DNA of 64,000 nt from Amia ocellicauda (lineage: Eukaryota > Chordata > Actinopteri > Amiiformes > Amiidae). Positions 13,201 through 27,572 of the stretch are shown one piece after another. A program made the translations under genes and the position numbers. The notes beneath the pieces were generated by a model that was not told the DNA's origin, ran no database searches, and was given only the letters and a program-made list of their open reading frames with translations. The stretch spans positions 11,967,020 through 12,031,019 of the forward strand of contig NC_089868.1 in the NCBI RefSeq assembly GCF_036373705.1, in the 5' to 3' direction. The number at the start of each line of letters is the position of its first letter. Positions within the stretch are counted from its first letter, which is position 1.

Positions 13201-15224
13201 GCCAAACCACAGACTCTGTTATATGTTAGCTTTCCTACCTGTTTAAATTCAATGTTTTATTCATTATTCAACCAAATCAACTTGTGGATTTAAAAATATA
13301 TACTGTATATATGTCAGAAATAATAAGGAAATAATACCAGAGAACATTAATACTTATTTACTGCTGTTAATAATTTCAAGAATATTATATTACTTGATTC
13401 AGGGAGAGGATCCACATGGGAGAGAATTGTGTACCTGATAAAGTGGGCTTGGTCCATGCACTTTTGTACCAGGCGTAGGAGCTGGTGTACATAAATATAT
13501 ATATACTGTATATGACACTTTTATAGCATCGGCCAATATTAATTGAAATGGTTACTATGAAACCCAGAGCCAATTTTGTTTTTTGTATCATATCTGAGAG
13601 AGATTTGATTGAGCTGTGGGAGATTCTCTATTGACCTCAACTGGACCCAGACTTTATTGCCTTTGGCCTCTTCCCAATACAGTCCCATCCTCTACAAGGG
13701 GCCCCACGTCGCCCACAAAGTTTCAAAGACTGGGAGTGACTACTTGAGACGCTTGCAAAACAGAACATCAAATGTGGAATTCTGGTGCATAAAGTTATCA
13801 ATAAACCTGGCAAATGGGACCATTAAAAATACTGTACAAAGTAAAACACTCAAAGTTGATAGACCTATTCTGCAGTGAAGATTCATGACGTTGACAACTC
13901 TTCCAGTCTGTTTTGTAAGCACAGGGAATTGATAAGTAAACCAAAGCAGAAGGTGGTCTGTAACTGGTGGCCAAAATAGAAGGGTGAACATTTTAGAGAA
14001 GAGTTTTTATTGTGAGGGTTTACAACATAAGTCAAAACAAAAAAAATAGCATCTGCAATAAAGAGAGCTGAGTTGCATTGCATTAATCTGAATTCAATTC
14101 TGAAAACAACTGTTTAATAGCACCAGTTTGAACGATACAATGAAAAGTTTAAATGGTAATCAGTTAAAGAAAACTGAAGTTGGACAGAGCTAGAGGAGTA
14201 GAATAAGAGGTATTTGCTCACAGAACAGTAGTCCTCAGGAAACTCGGGGGATTGAGGCTAACATGGAATATATTGAATCCCGTTAATGCCTTGTCCAGAA
14301 GCTAGTATCTGTGGAAAACAAGTGGAAAAGTACAAGTCTCCAAAACACTGACACGCTAGAGGAAGAAAATGTCTCTATTGCTCAGCCATAGCCACTTAAT
14401 ATATACTGTATTTTATGAGTGTAGAGGAAGACACTCGCTTCCTCTTGTTTTACGGGCAGGTTGCCCAGCAATCTTCATACCTGCAATTCTCATCAATATT
14501 CAAGACTTCATTGGAATCTGCAAAACAGTAGCTGTATAGTATAGTGTTCCCAAAACTGCTGCTGAAACAACCTGCATATGAAGCAACTGTTAAGGTTGGG
14601 ATATTATTTGGCAGTGTTGACATTTCTCCATTTGATTTGTAAAAAAATAAGCCATATGACTAGAATTCACAATGGATAACAGCGTAACCAATAGGAGATA
14701 CAGAGGCCAGAAATTCACCATAGATTTTAACTATATCAGCCTCCTGTTAACAAAATGAAATGACTCAATGGATTGGTCCACGAAAAGTGAAGTGGTTTCA
14801 TAACTCCAGATGTTCCACAATGACTCCTCCATGGATTAAACAATAGCATTCTTGGGGGGGAAAGTGGATTTTGCCAAATGTGTATGAGTGTTCAAATAAT
14901 CCTTTCAGTTCCACCTAAACATTCATTCCAAGGAAAACGAAGAAACGAAAACAAATCTACGAGGACACCTGAGTGGACCTGTACATCATTCTGTGTGTCA
15001 TTCTCCAAAACCCCCTGCAAAACCCATAAGTCATCCGGTAAAGTTTAAGACGCTCCAGCTTCCACTCATGTGGTGCAGTCATTTCCAAGGGGAACGGGTG
15101 ATCACGGTAAAACATTCCCTGATAGCACATCAGACAACAGCTTGTTCATGACAAGAGCAGACTGCGGATTTCAGCAGGTTTGATTTACTTGAGCAGGAAA
15201 TCAAAGTAAATCAAATAAATAGTT

Positions 15225-15228
<4 letters not shown>

Positions 15229-15257
<29 letters not shown>
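15229..15257. repeat. (CA)n microsatellite
   Basis: About 14 tandem CA units. Confidence 0.9.
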
Positions 15258-15260
<3 letters not shown>

Positions 15261-17171
15261 GTTACATCAAAGGATCAATATGTTATCTGGACTTATGATT
15301 TAAGGTTATTTCCTTTTGTTTAATAACAGGAATGTATTGTCTGGAGAAAGAATACACAAAGGGCAAGCTGGAATAAAAATGGGAATTGCATGTGTGAAAA
15401 TGGATGAGAACTCTTCCCCATGTTACTAGGGAACTAAAATGAAACAGAAGAATATTTTTTTAAATAAAACCACATGCAAAAACATCACTACTACTATGAC
15501 TACTACTACTAGTAGTAATACTGCTAATAATATGAATAATACATCAAGATCCTCACATCAGTAATAAACTAAACAGGAAGACAGAAACAGGAAGCTAGTT
15601 TTTAAAGTCAAAAAGCTGACGTTTTCCCTCCTCCATACTTCAATGTAATCCGAATTGCAGAAAAGTCAACTTTCCATTTGGGCTGGATTGACAAACCATT
15701 TGGGTGAATTGGATATTGTCTTTCAGCCGCATGCTTCATAGTAACAGCTTGTAAATGTTGGTATGTGGAAATTCTCTGCCTCAATGGACCAGATTCAAGC
15801 CAAAATCAACCCAGGCTGGGTAAATAGAAGGAAAAAAAAAAAAAATCTGAATACATTACATTGGGAGTTGGAGCTCTCCCAACAGGGTCTGGATTTTTGC
15901 TGAGAGATTTCAAAGGTATTCTGCCCAAAAGGGATTCACAGTGTGATCCACTGCCAACACATGAGTGCTTTATTAATTGGCATCATATCGGTGACCACTG
16001 CTCGGCAGACTGTGAATGGCAATGAGACCACACAAGGAACGGGCATGATTCTCTGATTGATTTAACATCATCTCAGGTTTCTCCAAATGCACTATTAAAA
16101 CCCTGATAAAAAAACTAATTGGAAAGAACAGTTTTAACTTCTATCTTCTTGGCAGAGTCCTACATTTGTGTCCCTCAGTGATTTGACTTGCTGTTTAGGG
16201 TGTGGGTCTTTAACTCCCTTCCTTACATCTGTACCAGCTTGGCTTGTGCGGCATTACATTCAAAATAAATAAATAAATTAAATAAAAACATCCGATAGTC
16301 CTTCATACTATATATAAAAAAGGGACATGACAGTCACCCTACTGAAATGATCATGAAATAAAACATACTGTCTGAAACTTTGAGAGTAAAGATGCTTTTC
16401 CTTCTTAAAATGAACTATTCTTTTGGAAAACATGATCTCTATCTCAACAAATCGAGGCTTAAACCCAGCAACATGTTGCTGTTGGTAAAGAATTCATTTT
16501 TCTACAGATTTCTATCTTCTCATGGGTGGTGGCAAATAGAGGAGCAACAGATCTGGGAAACTATTTATTTGACAAAAATATGCTTTGTAATTATGAAACG
16601 GGTTTCTTGGGAGGCCCAAAACAAGTGGTGCAATCGACTAAACACGGCTAAAATTGGCTCAGATAAAATTAGCATCTATAAAAATAGGTCTGTACATATA
16701 CACAGTGAAGGAAACAATGTCATGTAAGAGAGGGGAAATTGAACACAATCTCTGAAATGATCTACATTCTGTTTTCTTCTCTCAGAATTCAATGAGATCA
16801 ACATCTGGTTTTTGTTAATGGTGAAGAAATAGCCTTGATAGATTTGATATACAAGTGTCTTAGAGGTATACTGCACTTAATGGATTGGAGATTTCTTCAC
16901 TATCCTTGAACTCAAAAGAAGATCACTTTCTGTATGTTTTTTCTTTGTTTGGGTTATTTGAAATTGAGTTCATCATAAATTATAATGACAATGTATTTGA
17001 GTGTATTTCATCCTTGAAATGTGCAAGCACAATTTCATTCTAAAAAAACAACAAGATCTATATAAAATTATTCTCCGGACAGAGGCAAAATTACACTTTA
17101 TCGGTTACTATGGGGAATAATTGCCCCGGCCTTCAATTATCCCTTCCTCCCCTCCTACCACACACAGGCAA

Positions 17172-17194
17172 ACACACACACACACACACACACA
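17172..17194. repeat. (CA)n microsatellite
   Basis: About 11 tandem CA units. Confidence 0.9.
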
Positions 17195-20100
17195 AACCAC
17201 TTCTCCTTAACAACAACTAACTTTCAAGATTATGTACCCTATGATTAACCAGTAATTGTCAACATGAGATATACACCTACAATCAACTTTCTGAAGTAGC
17301 CACACTAAAAGTTCATCACAAGCTCGGTTTGTTGTGTAAACACGGGGACTTGGACTTTAAAGAGTGGCTGCGTAAATAAGAGTTGGAACAAATGGACCTC
17401 AAACCTGTAATACACGGGTATTACTTTAAAGGGTCTCGAACCTTTAATTAGTGTCAAAAAAAGAAAGGTGATCAGTCTATAGAACCGAAGATTAAATTAA
17501 ATACAACCCAAATCTATAGGCGATAGCCATCTGGTCATAACATTAACATTTTAATATGTTTTTTTTTTTTTTTTCTCTATATTAATTAAATCAATTGTTC
17601 AGTACACCTGAAACATTTATCACTTAAAGTAATTTTAAGTAATAAGTGCATTGACTTTGGTTATGATCAGACTCTCTAAGCAATAGTATTGTATTACCTT
17701 AACAGAATTTAATAAGCAAAACATACTTCTGTTTTAAAGCTATGGGGTCCTCCACGTTGTCCTTAAGTTTCGGGACCAGTTACCAGCTGCTGTTTGGGAA
17801 TTTGGGACCTCCTCTTACTTTCTAATGAAGAAGTGCAACAAAACCAGCTGTTATGACTGCTTAACAAGACCCTGCCCAGAGAAACCTCCATCACAGTGAA
17901 GTATACATGTAGTTATAGGCGCTGGTATTTACTTGGCTCTAGATAGTTGGTCGTGCATTTGTTGTTGGAACTACAACAATCTATTTTTGGACGTAATCTT
18001 ACAGTACTTTAAAGACACTAGCTGCTTATAAATTATTTTATTATTGGTTTAGTGCCACCAGCATAATTGCAATGTGTTCAGTAAGTGCTGTTAAATGCAG
18101 CTATATATGGATACGTTTATCAGCCCTTTAGTTAGACATTTAAATACATTGTACTCAGGAGAAATTAAAAGCATAAAGTATAAATGCACGTTAGTTGATA
18201 AATTGGGTTTGTTTACTTGCAGAACTCCCATTTTAGAGTCTATTATCATTCAATACTCTAAATATAATAATTTCTCAATGTGTCATTAAAGTTGTTATTT
18301 TTGGTAACATTATCATTATCTTCCAATCATGATCTTCTGAAACCTGTCTACAGATTGGTATTTACCTTTTCTTGTCCAAGACAGCCTAAAATATTTCCTA
18401 GTATGGAAATGATATTAGTTACCACAAAATCCTACGTACAGTTTAAATCCTGGAACACGGTGTATTACACTACTACTGTTAAAGCTGTCACGTTTAAATT
18501 ACTGTTTCAAAACATGTTCTCTCTCTCAAAAAGTGATTGCATTACTCTTTTTGTGTGGTTAACATCTGTTAACCCATAGCATTTAAGAACACTGGGAAAA
18601 CTAATACATTCAAAACCTCAGAGTTCATTGCCATTGATACATTTTTTCTAAACATAAATTACACAAACAAATGATGCGTGGTGTATAGTTATGATTTCCT
18701 TTACATCTTCAATTAGTGGCTTAGAAACTCCAGATCAGTGTCTGTACATGCCGAGTATTTATATCTATACGTTTTAAAAAAAGAGAAAAGCTGGTTGCAC
18801 AGAAAGATGGAAACAAAGTACCTTGTTTACGATTAGAAATGATTTTTCCATATCACTTACCTCCCGTAAGGCCCCGAGTGGCTACAGTTTCTTAAAGCCC
18901 AATGCAGTTATCCACTTGATGAGTTTCACAGCTTTCCGTCTCAGAGGAGGAAGTAGGAAAGGCCAAAGTTCACCCACAGTAATGGAGTCAATATCTTCTT
19001 TTCATAGTTATTTGCTATATTTTTCATATAACGTCACAAATCTCAGTTAAACAAGTTGCTCTCAGACACAGAAAGGATGGATATGACAACAATCTGTTTT
19101 TTGTACCATTTAAAAAGATACTGACAAATATTTTCTGAAAAACACTGCCAGCCTCACAACATAGCACATTTATCAGGTTTTATAGAATTAAAAATAGATT
19201 ACTATGTCCAGTCTTGATCACTCCATCACTCTTCAAAAGATAATACTGTTATTATTTTGACAGTTTGACTAATAGAAGTGGTCAAAATACTGAAATGAAG
19301 GGACTCAACTTTGAAAGCAGTATCAGATGACATATGAATATTGAGTCCCTATAATACTACAGGAAGCACCTCTTTAGAAAACACAGACTCCAAACCAGGC
19401 TTTGTCTTTTGTCATTTTCTTTTGATGCTTGTAAAAGTAGTGAACGGCAAAAAAAGAAATTTCATACTCAGCAGGTTTACGGGATAGTACGTTTATAAGG
19501 GTTTCCTTTGTTGTATTTTTTCTTTTAAACAAATGCATCCATCTGCAGATAATTATTTCCCTCCAAATATAACTTAGTCTACTTTTCTTTTTTTTAATTA
19601 ACATTGTCTGAGACTGCTGTCATCTCTTAACAGCTGCCTGCTTAAACTCTACACACACTCATCTGTTGTTGTGCACAATTTTTTCCATAGTCAATCTTCC
19701 CCCCCTGCACCACAAGAAACATTAGATTTTTTTCCTATGGTGGGATTTTGGTGGGATGCCCAAACAGGCCTGAAATAAGAAAGCTACTATGTATTAAATA
19801 TGACTCTGACCGATCATTAGCATTTAACTGGAGGTGGGTCCCACAGAAATGACATTTGTACCAACAGAGCCTCTCACACATGCGTATAACAGCATTCCTG
19901 TCGAAACATTAAGACAACTGGCTTTTGATATTCACGAATAAAAAGCCGTCATTATTACAAGCCAAAGAAGTATGTAGGATTTTGAGTGATCTTTTACCAG
20001 CTAGTGAAATCTAAGAAATAGAAAGGGGGAATAGTCTTTTGTTTCATGTACCTGGATTGCCAAAGCATTCATTAAAGAAGTCCTTTGAGATGTAATTCGG

Positions 20101-22208
20101 GAAGTAGAAAATCGAATTCTCTTTACCTTGCTGTGTTAACCGCCCCTGGGAACGATGTTCTACTTCATAAAAGGGGAAGAAAAACAGAAATAGTGTATAT
20201 GTAACTATTAAAACAAGGTTATTGTGCAAGGTGAAAATGTTAATGGTTATTAACCAGGCACTGAGAATCACAAATGATTAACGGCATGTTATTAACAAAC
20301 TGCACATTGTTCCCACACGTCCAGAGTTTATACATGCATAATTTGGTGTTAATCTATGTTTAGAAATCATTTGTAAGACATTCGCAGCTACTAAGATTGA
20401 TGTTACCCTGAAAATGTAACGCACTGTAATTGTTTTTTACAGGGAACATTAACCTGCATGTTTTTGAGTCGGTGTGTGTTATCCTTATACATTTACATAA
20501 CCTCTGTGTCTACCGTCCTCTGGTCGAGATAAAACCAAATTTCTGTTGGAAGCGCTTAGGTATAGGTCACACCATGTCCACTTCAAATGTCATTTCCATA
20601 ATCTTAATCCATAATCCATTAATCTTCAACTAAAACCTATTTAACGTTCTCTTGTGTGAAGTATAGCCAATATATAGTATTAGAGGCTTAATAGTCTTAT
20701 TAAGTAAGAAGATATAATTTTTAATCCAATACATTCCATCTCAGGATCTGGCTATATTTATAGTTGTCATTAATTTACACTTGTCAATGGATTCCAATAT
20801 GCAGAACAAAAATACAAGGAAAATCTTCAAATCAATTAAGGAAGATAAAAGGATATATAAAAAGTATAGCTTACAATAATCACACTATAAATGCTTATAT
20901 TGGCAGTTTTCCTGTAAAATAGGCTTTATTTAACTAATGTAAAAATGTGGAGTTGAAATGGGGATATAATGTCATATATAGATGTGTTTGCCTTTGAAAG
21001 CCTGCCAATCAAATCGATGCACGTGGGGAGGCACAATCTTGTAAGTGTGTCTGCAGGAAACGTATACGTTTCAAAGCTTCAGCAAAATGACTGGTTTGCA
21101 TTAGAAATCATGTTACTAAATGTACCAAAAGTAGTGGTAAGGTGATGATGAGCTACAGAGTTTAAAATTATACATTTAAACAGCCTCTTGTGAGCACCTG
21201 AAGTAAGAACAGATGTGTCCAATTAAGTGAACGGCTTATTTGGTTGAGGTTTTTTGCTTTACATTGATTTTGGAAAGCAAGTCATCTGAGGAGAAGAGAC
21301 CAAAATCAAGAAAATAAGTTTCTTACTCAAAACTGGAAAGTAGTAAGATTAGCTTTTATCCCAATAGAATATCCCTATCTTTACATTACTTATTTAAAAC
21401 CGATAAAAACTAAATGTTATAAAGATTGACAAGAGTTTACTTTAATTGACTTTCAGTGGAAACTTCCCTATCCAAAATAAAATCCCCTCATCTCCACTGC
21501 ATCCAACTCCACACAGTTTGTCTCTTGGAATCTCTTTTTGGTACTTCCTTACAGCCATTTGGACCAAATTATGTGAAGGAGTATGTAAAGCAGACCATAT
21601 GTTTCTTTGAAAGCCACATGTAGTTATTCCTTTTACTACAGTTCTGTAACATATAGGTTGTCTCAAACTTTAGACTGGGAGTTGAACCAAGAGGAGTTTG
21701 TGTTAACTCCGTAAGTAAAAAGGAGGACAGGATACTGTCTCAGTATACAGGAAAAAAAAAAAAAAAAAACACATTGTAAATGTTTTGTCAAGCAGATTAT
21801 TGTTTTCATTGCTGCTGGTTTGGGAAGCAAAGAAAATCTAGGGACGTCCAGATTTTCTATTCTATCGGCAGGAGCAAAGTTGTCTAGTCTCTTTTTCCTC
21901 ATAAACAAGGTCCTGCTGATGTTTCTGATCTGAGGGGGTGCACAGAACATAAAACGTCCATACCTGGTACTGCGGCTTTTATAAGAAAAGGTCACTCTGA
22001 GTATTGTCTCGAGACCTTTCTACGCTTCTGAGGGTAAAAAAATACTTGACAATTGATCAGTAAGCATTTCACTTCTATAACGTCTTGTGCTCAAAGGAAG
22101 CTCAGTGTTTAAATTATACCAAATACTACGTGATCACAAGCATTGTTGTCAGTGCGATATGTATACAGCTCCAGTAAAAAAAACAGAGCTTTAAAAACTG
22201 AAAACGTA

Positions 22209-22249
22209 TCTTCCAGAGAACCTGGCTGATCATATGGTCCAGATTAATA
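22209..22249. repeat. Dispersed repeat, copy 1
   Basis: A 20-bp stretch (22230-22249, TCATATGGTCCAGATTAATA) occurs identically at 24053-24072, and the roughly 20 bases before it are also similar. The pair looks like two diverged copies of an interspersed repeat whose full extent I could not define. Confidence 0.45.
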
Positions 22250-24031
22250 AACTTCAAACAGTCAGTTTCATAGTATAGATACAAGCGAAGTCTAACGGAT
22301 TGCATTAAAATAATTGAACATGAGACATAAACCCAGTCTTCCCAAGATGAAAGGTAAATACAGTAATCTTCCCAACCCACTGAGACATTTCCATTTGCTT
22401 TCGTTGCCATTAGAGGCCTGTTATAAAAACTGCAACATGTCCTTTGTAGATTTATCTCATGCTTTAATCTTCCTGCAGTAAAAACATGCTGTAATGCAGT
22501 ATGCCCGACCCTTAGCCTTTTTTGATTTTTAGCGTTTGTGTTCTGCTGCATTTTTTTTTTTTTTTAACCATTGTCGGTTGTCGTTTTAACCAGCAACCAA
22601 CTCTAAAAGGCCTGGTGAGAGAATTGTGTACGAACTTAAAATTAACCACTAAGAATCTGCTGTGTTACATAGAGTCCACAATCCCTCGGTTATGGGACAA
22701 GGGCCCTAACAACACCTCTTCAGCCGAGCACAGTTCAGCACATTTATTGCACTCCAGTTTGAGGTGAGGGAAAGGGAGAAGTGTGCAAGGGCCAGGTGGA
22801 GGGCTCGATCTGACAAAACCGCCAAGCTTCCTCGCCGACCTGATGCTAATGAAGTTTGCATTCACGGCACCTAAGCTAGTAGAAGGCTTTTCAGAAAGGA
22901 GACAGGTAACACGTAGAAGAGGAATCCCACCCGAGAGAACAGCAGCTACTTTCACTGAGCTTATGTAGCTGGAATGAATTGAAATAACAGGACAAGATAA
23001 AACAGCGCTGAAATAAATACTGTACAGGTGGGTGCATTGCACAGTATTTTCCACTGCTAATCTTTGAATGAACAGGATTGGATAGGTGAGTGACCACACC
23101 CTGAAAGATAAAACCATCAAAGCAAGGAAAGCCATACAGAATGCTATAACCACAGACACGGGCTGTTTTAACAAAATATAACACAATACAGAGTCCACTT
23201 TCAAAATACACCACTGACTCTCAATTGTGGCTCAATGACAGAAAAAGCAGACCAGCATTTGTTTTGATCCTGTTGGCTTGGTCGCAAGTGGCGATAGTGA
23301 ATAAATAGCATCATCTGGGGTGAATCAAGAATCTGACATCTATACAAAACCTTTTAAAATAGACCTTTTTCCTCATGCAGCAAATATAACTTGTAGCTCA
23401 TGTAATTGTGTTGACTGGGTCAACCCACTTTACATGAGGGAGACACAATCACACAACTAGACACCAGCAAGTACACAACTCAATGCAAAGGAAAATTACA
23501 GACACAAAGCCTGAATAGTTAAAAGGCAACACATGCTAATGTATGATGCTATATTTCTCACACTTTTCTATCTCCAGGTTTGCATTGGAAAACAACACAT
23601 TAGAACTGTAAAAGAGATCTTTTCAACACACCCATTTAGGAGTCTAGAAGATCCCCACATTTATTTTTATAAATCAGGAATATAAATGTGACCCAGTATT
23701 GAAATGTAATTCCACGCATTGAAAAATAGTATCGATCCCTAATTAAGTATTCTCAGAAGTGTTTGATGCGAGAAAAACTTTTTGTCCCTGTTAAGATGCC
23801 ATACAAACCCATCCCTGAGTGTTATCTGACCCTGTTGGAAAAGTCGGGAGTCAAGTTCAGGCAGACTGAGGGCCTGGCCACCTCAAGCAATCCTTTCATG
23901 GTCTGACATGCGACATCATGGCGAGTTCACACCGACACACCAGCGCTCCTTTGACACTTAAAGAGCACAAGAAAAATTTCACATGTCTGACTTGGCCACA
24001 AGCCCATGCACGTTTTTTATCAGCAGAAATA

Positions 24032-24072
24032 TCTTTGAGGGAACCTTCCTGGTCATATGGTCCAGATTAATA
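24032..24072. repeat. Dispersed repeat, copy 2
   Basis: Second copy of the sequence at 22209-22249, in the same orientation, sharing 20 identical bases at its right end. Confidence 0.45.
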
Positions 24073-25577
24073 TTGCGCTATAATGGCATCCCGTGATGAA
24101 GTGCCGCTGAAAGTCAAGATGCAGTGAGTTATAGCAGCAGGCCCTACCAGGCCCATTAAAGTTGCGTCGGTTTGTTGATGGCTACCTTCTGCAGTTACCT
24201 TCGCGGTTGAGGTGGATAGTTCAGTGTTCCTACTGTATGAAGCTCCCTTCGGTGGCACGCACCTGTCACAACTAGTGTACAGTCCACAAAGAGCAGCTTT
24301 GGGACATCAATGAACAAAGAAAATAAAACAATCACCTGGGTTTTTATGAACCCTCCGGCATAGAAATTATGACCTCAGTGTTATAAAACTCTTTGTAGTC
24401 TGGGACAACATTAATCTGATAGGGGATCTTGGGAATACACACACATTACTAAGTGAGGAAAATAACCTAAATGCTTGATTAAGTGAGAACTTCTTGATCT
24501 ACCTTAGAAGTTCACTACATAAAAGCAATCTTATGTCGCAATTGCACAGGTTTGTGGGTTTTAAATCATGCCCTTTAGTAGCAGAACATCTTTAAAAACA
24601 AAGTACCTTACAGTAGGGAAAGAGGATTGGAGGACAATTTAGTCAATGAGCAAATTCTTTCGGAAAGGAAAAGGTAAATTATTTAATTCACTATCCCTCA
24701 TATATTTCACCAAAGCCCTACGTAGATGAGAACCTGAGAATGTTAATTAAAGCATTTTGCTGTTTAAACCAACACATCACTTTCGTAACCGGTAAATACA
24801 CATTTTAAGAAGAGAGTTTATGTAATGTATCTATTTATACTTCAAAACACAATCTGCAATGAAAAACAGGCAGCCCATACATTGCCTGGAAAAGACAAAA
24901 AACTCTGTTTGAAAATAAGAATGCTTACTGGTGAAGATTAGAAACAACTGCTTTCAAAATTGTTAACAGCCACTACGAGCAAAAACATTTACATTTGCAA
25001 CAGTTATGGAGAGATCCCTTTTTAGACTAATGGCCTACAATCCTTCATGTTTACAAAAAATAATTTCTTATGAACAGAACTTAGACTTTTAATGCAGAAA
25101 ACAGACTACAGTTTTGGCATCTTGAAGCAATACTGAACAATAGGCTACTTATCAAGGGTTTGTGCTGCAGTGGGTGATTTTCAAAGGCCATCATGAACGG
25201 AAAACATGCCATTTAACGAGAAAGCACAATACTCTCTCCACAAATCTCTTAGCAATAACGTCCAGCCATGAAGGTGAAAATCCAGTCGGCTTGTCTGTTT
25301 TTGCAATGTCTGCACATCTGTCTTTATAACATTTTGGAAAGAGCTGGTCTGCACAGCAACGGGGGGGGAAGGACTCTGGATTTTCCCTCGTGGTGTTTAC
25401 AGTTTCCCCCCACCACCATGAAACAAACGATTAAACAGCACTGGAACGTTTTTGACAAATACGATTGGAGGTGCATACTGTGTTAATGCTTTGACATTAT
25501 TAGCCAAAAAAAAAAATGTATTAATGCACTAGTAAAGACAAAGATTTTCCCTACATATACTCCAAACCTGATTATGC

Positions 25578-25599
<22 letters not shown>
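25578..25599. repeat. Poly(T) tract
   Basis: Uninterrupted run of 22 T. Confidence 0.9.
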
Positions 25600-25608
<9 letters not shown>

Positions 25609-27410
25609 ACAATATTCTCTTGCACATGTGGATTCTGTACGTCAGGATAAGCAATAGATTTCTTTGAATGCTGGTTTCTTTTCAGGTCTGGTGCCAATAT
25701 ATTAAGATGCTCACTGGGGGATGAATACACAATACAAAAGATTGAAGAGGTCTGTTGATTTATAATTAGCCCTTAAATCATTTGCAAAAAAAAGTGCAGG
25801 ACAACTTTTAAAAATTTTTGGTTCAGATAAAAATTTACTGCAAATAACGCCAACCTAATATTCCCAAAGTGCATTCAAGTGAAAAAATTATATTTCTTGT
25901 TAGCATGCCTAAATGGTCTCTATGATTGGGACACAGACAACAAACATGTAAAACCTATGCAGAAAATGGATATCTTCCTGCCATTGTTAAATTCTGTCCA
26001 AGACACTAGTTTGAGGTGACATTAATTTGTTCAAATGCACAGCAAAGACACCATTGGCTTCTCATGTCAGACTGTCAGTGATCGACTGATCGACTACAGG
26101 AGTCCAAGAAAGCAGGCCTAGATTAACTGCTTCCCGGCACCAGTTAGCTGTCTTCATCCCTGATGTAACGGTGGTAAAAATAGAAAAACTGTGTCGCCTA
26201 CTGGCTTAACACAGTCCACCTGCCAGCTGGAAACTTAGAAGGCAAGTTACATGTCAGAATAGCCATTGAAGCAAAGAACAAAACCCCAAAACAGTCATTA
26301 CCTAATGTCTTTTGTTTTCCAGTCTAAATCCACTTAAGTCTGTGTGGAGCTCCTGCACTTTTGTCATTGTAAACTGGGCCCAGTCCAAACTCCATGAGCT
26401 CATCTCTGGTTGTGTTCCAGAAGAATGTACAGGCAGACAGCAACACCAGTCCACAGAAAACCATCTACAATAGGATTCCTTTCATTGCACCAGTAATCGG
26501 TTTCGGCGATAAGAGCACAGTTCAGTTCAAGTAATTTTATGTTCGACTTGTGAAAGCAATCAAAACACTCACCCATGTACTGCGTTGGATTAATTACAAT
26601 GCAACGGAACGTGGAGATCGTGGCTTAATATCTACAAGGATTGAGTCGGGACATAAACAATTCCCGGCACGTGGAAAACTGTTTTCCATCATTGCAATGA
26701 CTGCATGTATAAAATGTGTTATATCAATGAAGACAACTTTTTTTTCCACTTATTTGAGGAAGAAAAGTGGGTTAAATCCCCTCCATATTCAAAAGCATGA
26801 CTTTCGCTGCATGTTTCTAGCTCAGAAACGAACACAACCATCTTGTATCTTTTGTTGTCGATGACGTTGCAGTGTGGTTGTGGTAAGTGAACCCAAGCAA
26901 GGGCAAAAACATGCCTTGGTCTAGTTAGACAAAGACTAAACTGAAGAAAAGCAACATTGTTTTCATTAACTGGGATGTTAAAACACAAAACATATCCAAA
27001 CTGTTACTGTTGGGCTTCAGCTGTACGATTCAATCTCTAACCTTCCAACATTCTCAATTTTTCTGCCCCCTATGCTCGGTGGTCCCCATGTATTGACAGA
27101 CCTTATTCAATTAGTGCTGAATCTCTGGTCAAAATAACCAAAATGGTATGGTACCATTAAGTACCATATCTGGAATTTGTGACTTGTAGGTGTGTTGACG
27201 TAAACTGGGCCAGCATCAAAGTAAGATTCAATTATTTACTGGACTATAAAGGTTAAAAAGGAGTTGATTCAGTCCAGAAAGATCCATGTCAGCCTGTGAA
27301 ATCAATTAATGAAAGTACCATGAATAATATTAAACCAGCACAGACAATATAATAAGTAACAAAGCCATGAGTAAAACTTTCTCCTCGTACAACATGTCAA
27401 AGACACATTT

Positions 27411-27572
27411 GGTAACCCTTTATATGAAGCAGTTCCTCATGATCGATTCATGTCGAATAAGGGATATGTGAATATAAATGGAGAAGAGCTCACGAATGTG
27501 TGTGATGCATTAAATGGGAACTCAACAGGAAATCAAACATGAATGGCAGACACTTATTGTAAAGTGTTACCA
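27411..27572. mobile_element. MITE-like repeat with GGTAAC...GTTACC ends
   Basis: The left end reads GGTAACCCTTTATATGAAG and the right end, reversed, GGTAACACTTTACAATAAG, giving imperfect inverted repeats about 162 bp apart. I recall GGTAACACTTTACAATAAGG as the end of a very common non-autonomous DNA transposon of fish. It has no coding content. A second member lies at 59384-59575. Confidence 0.6.
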
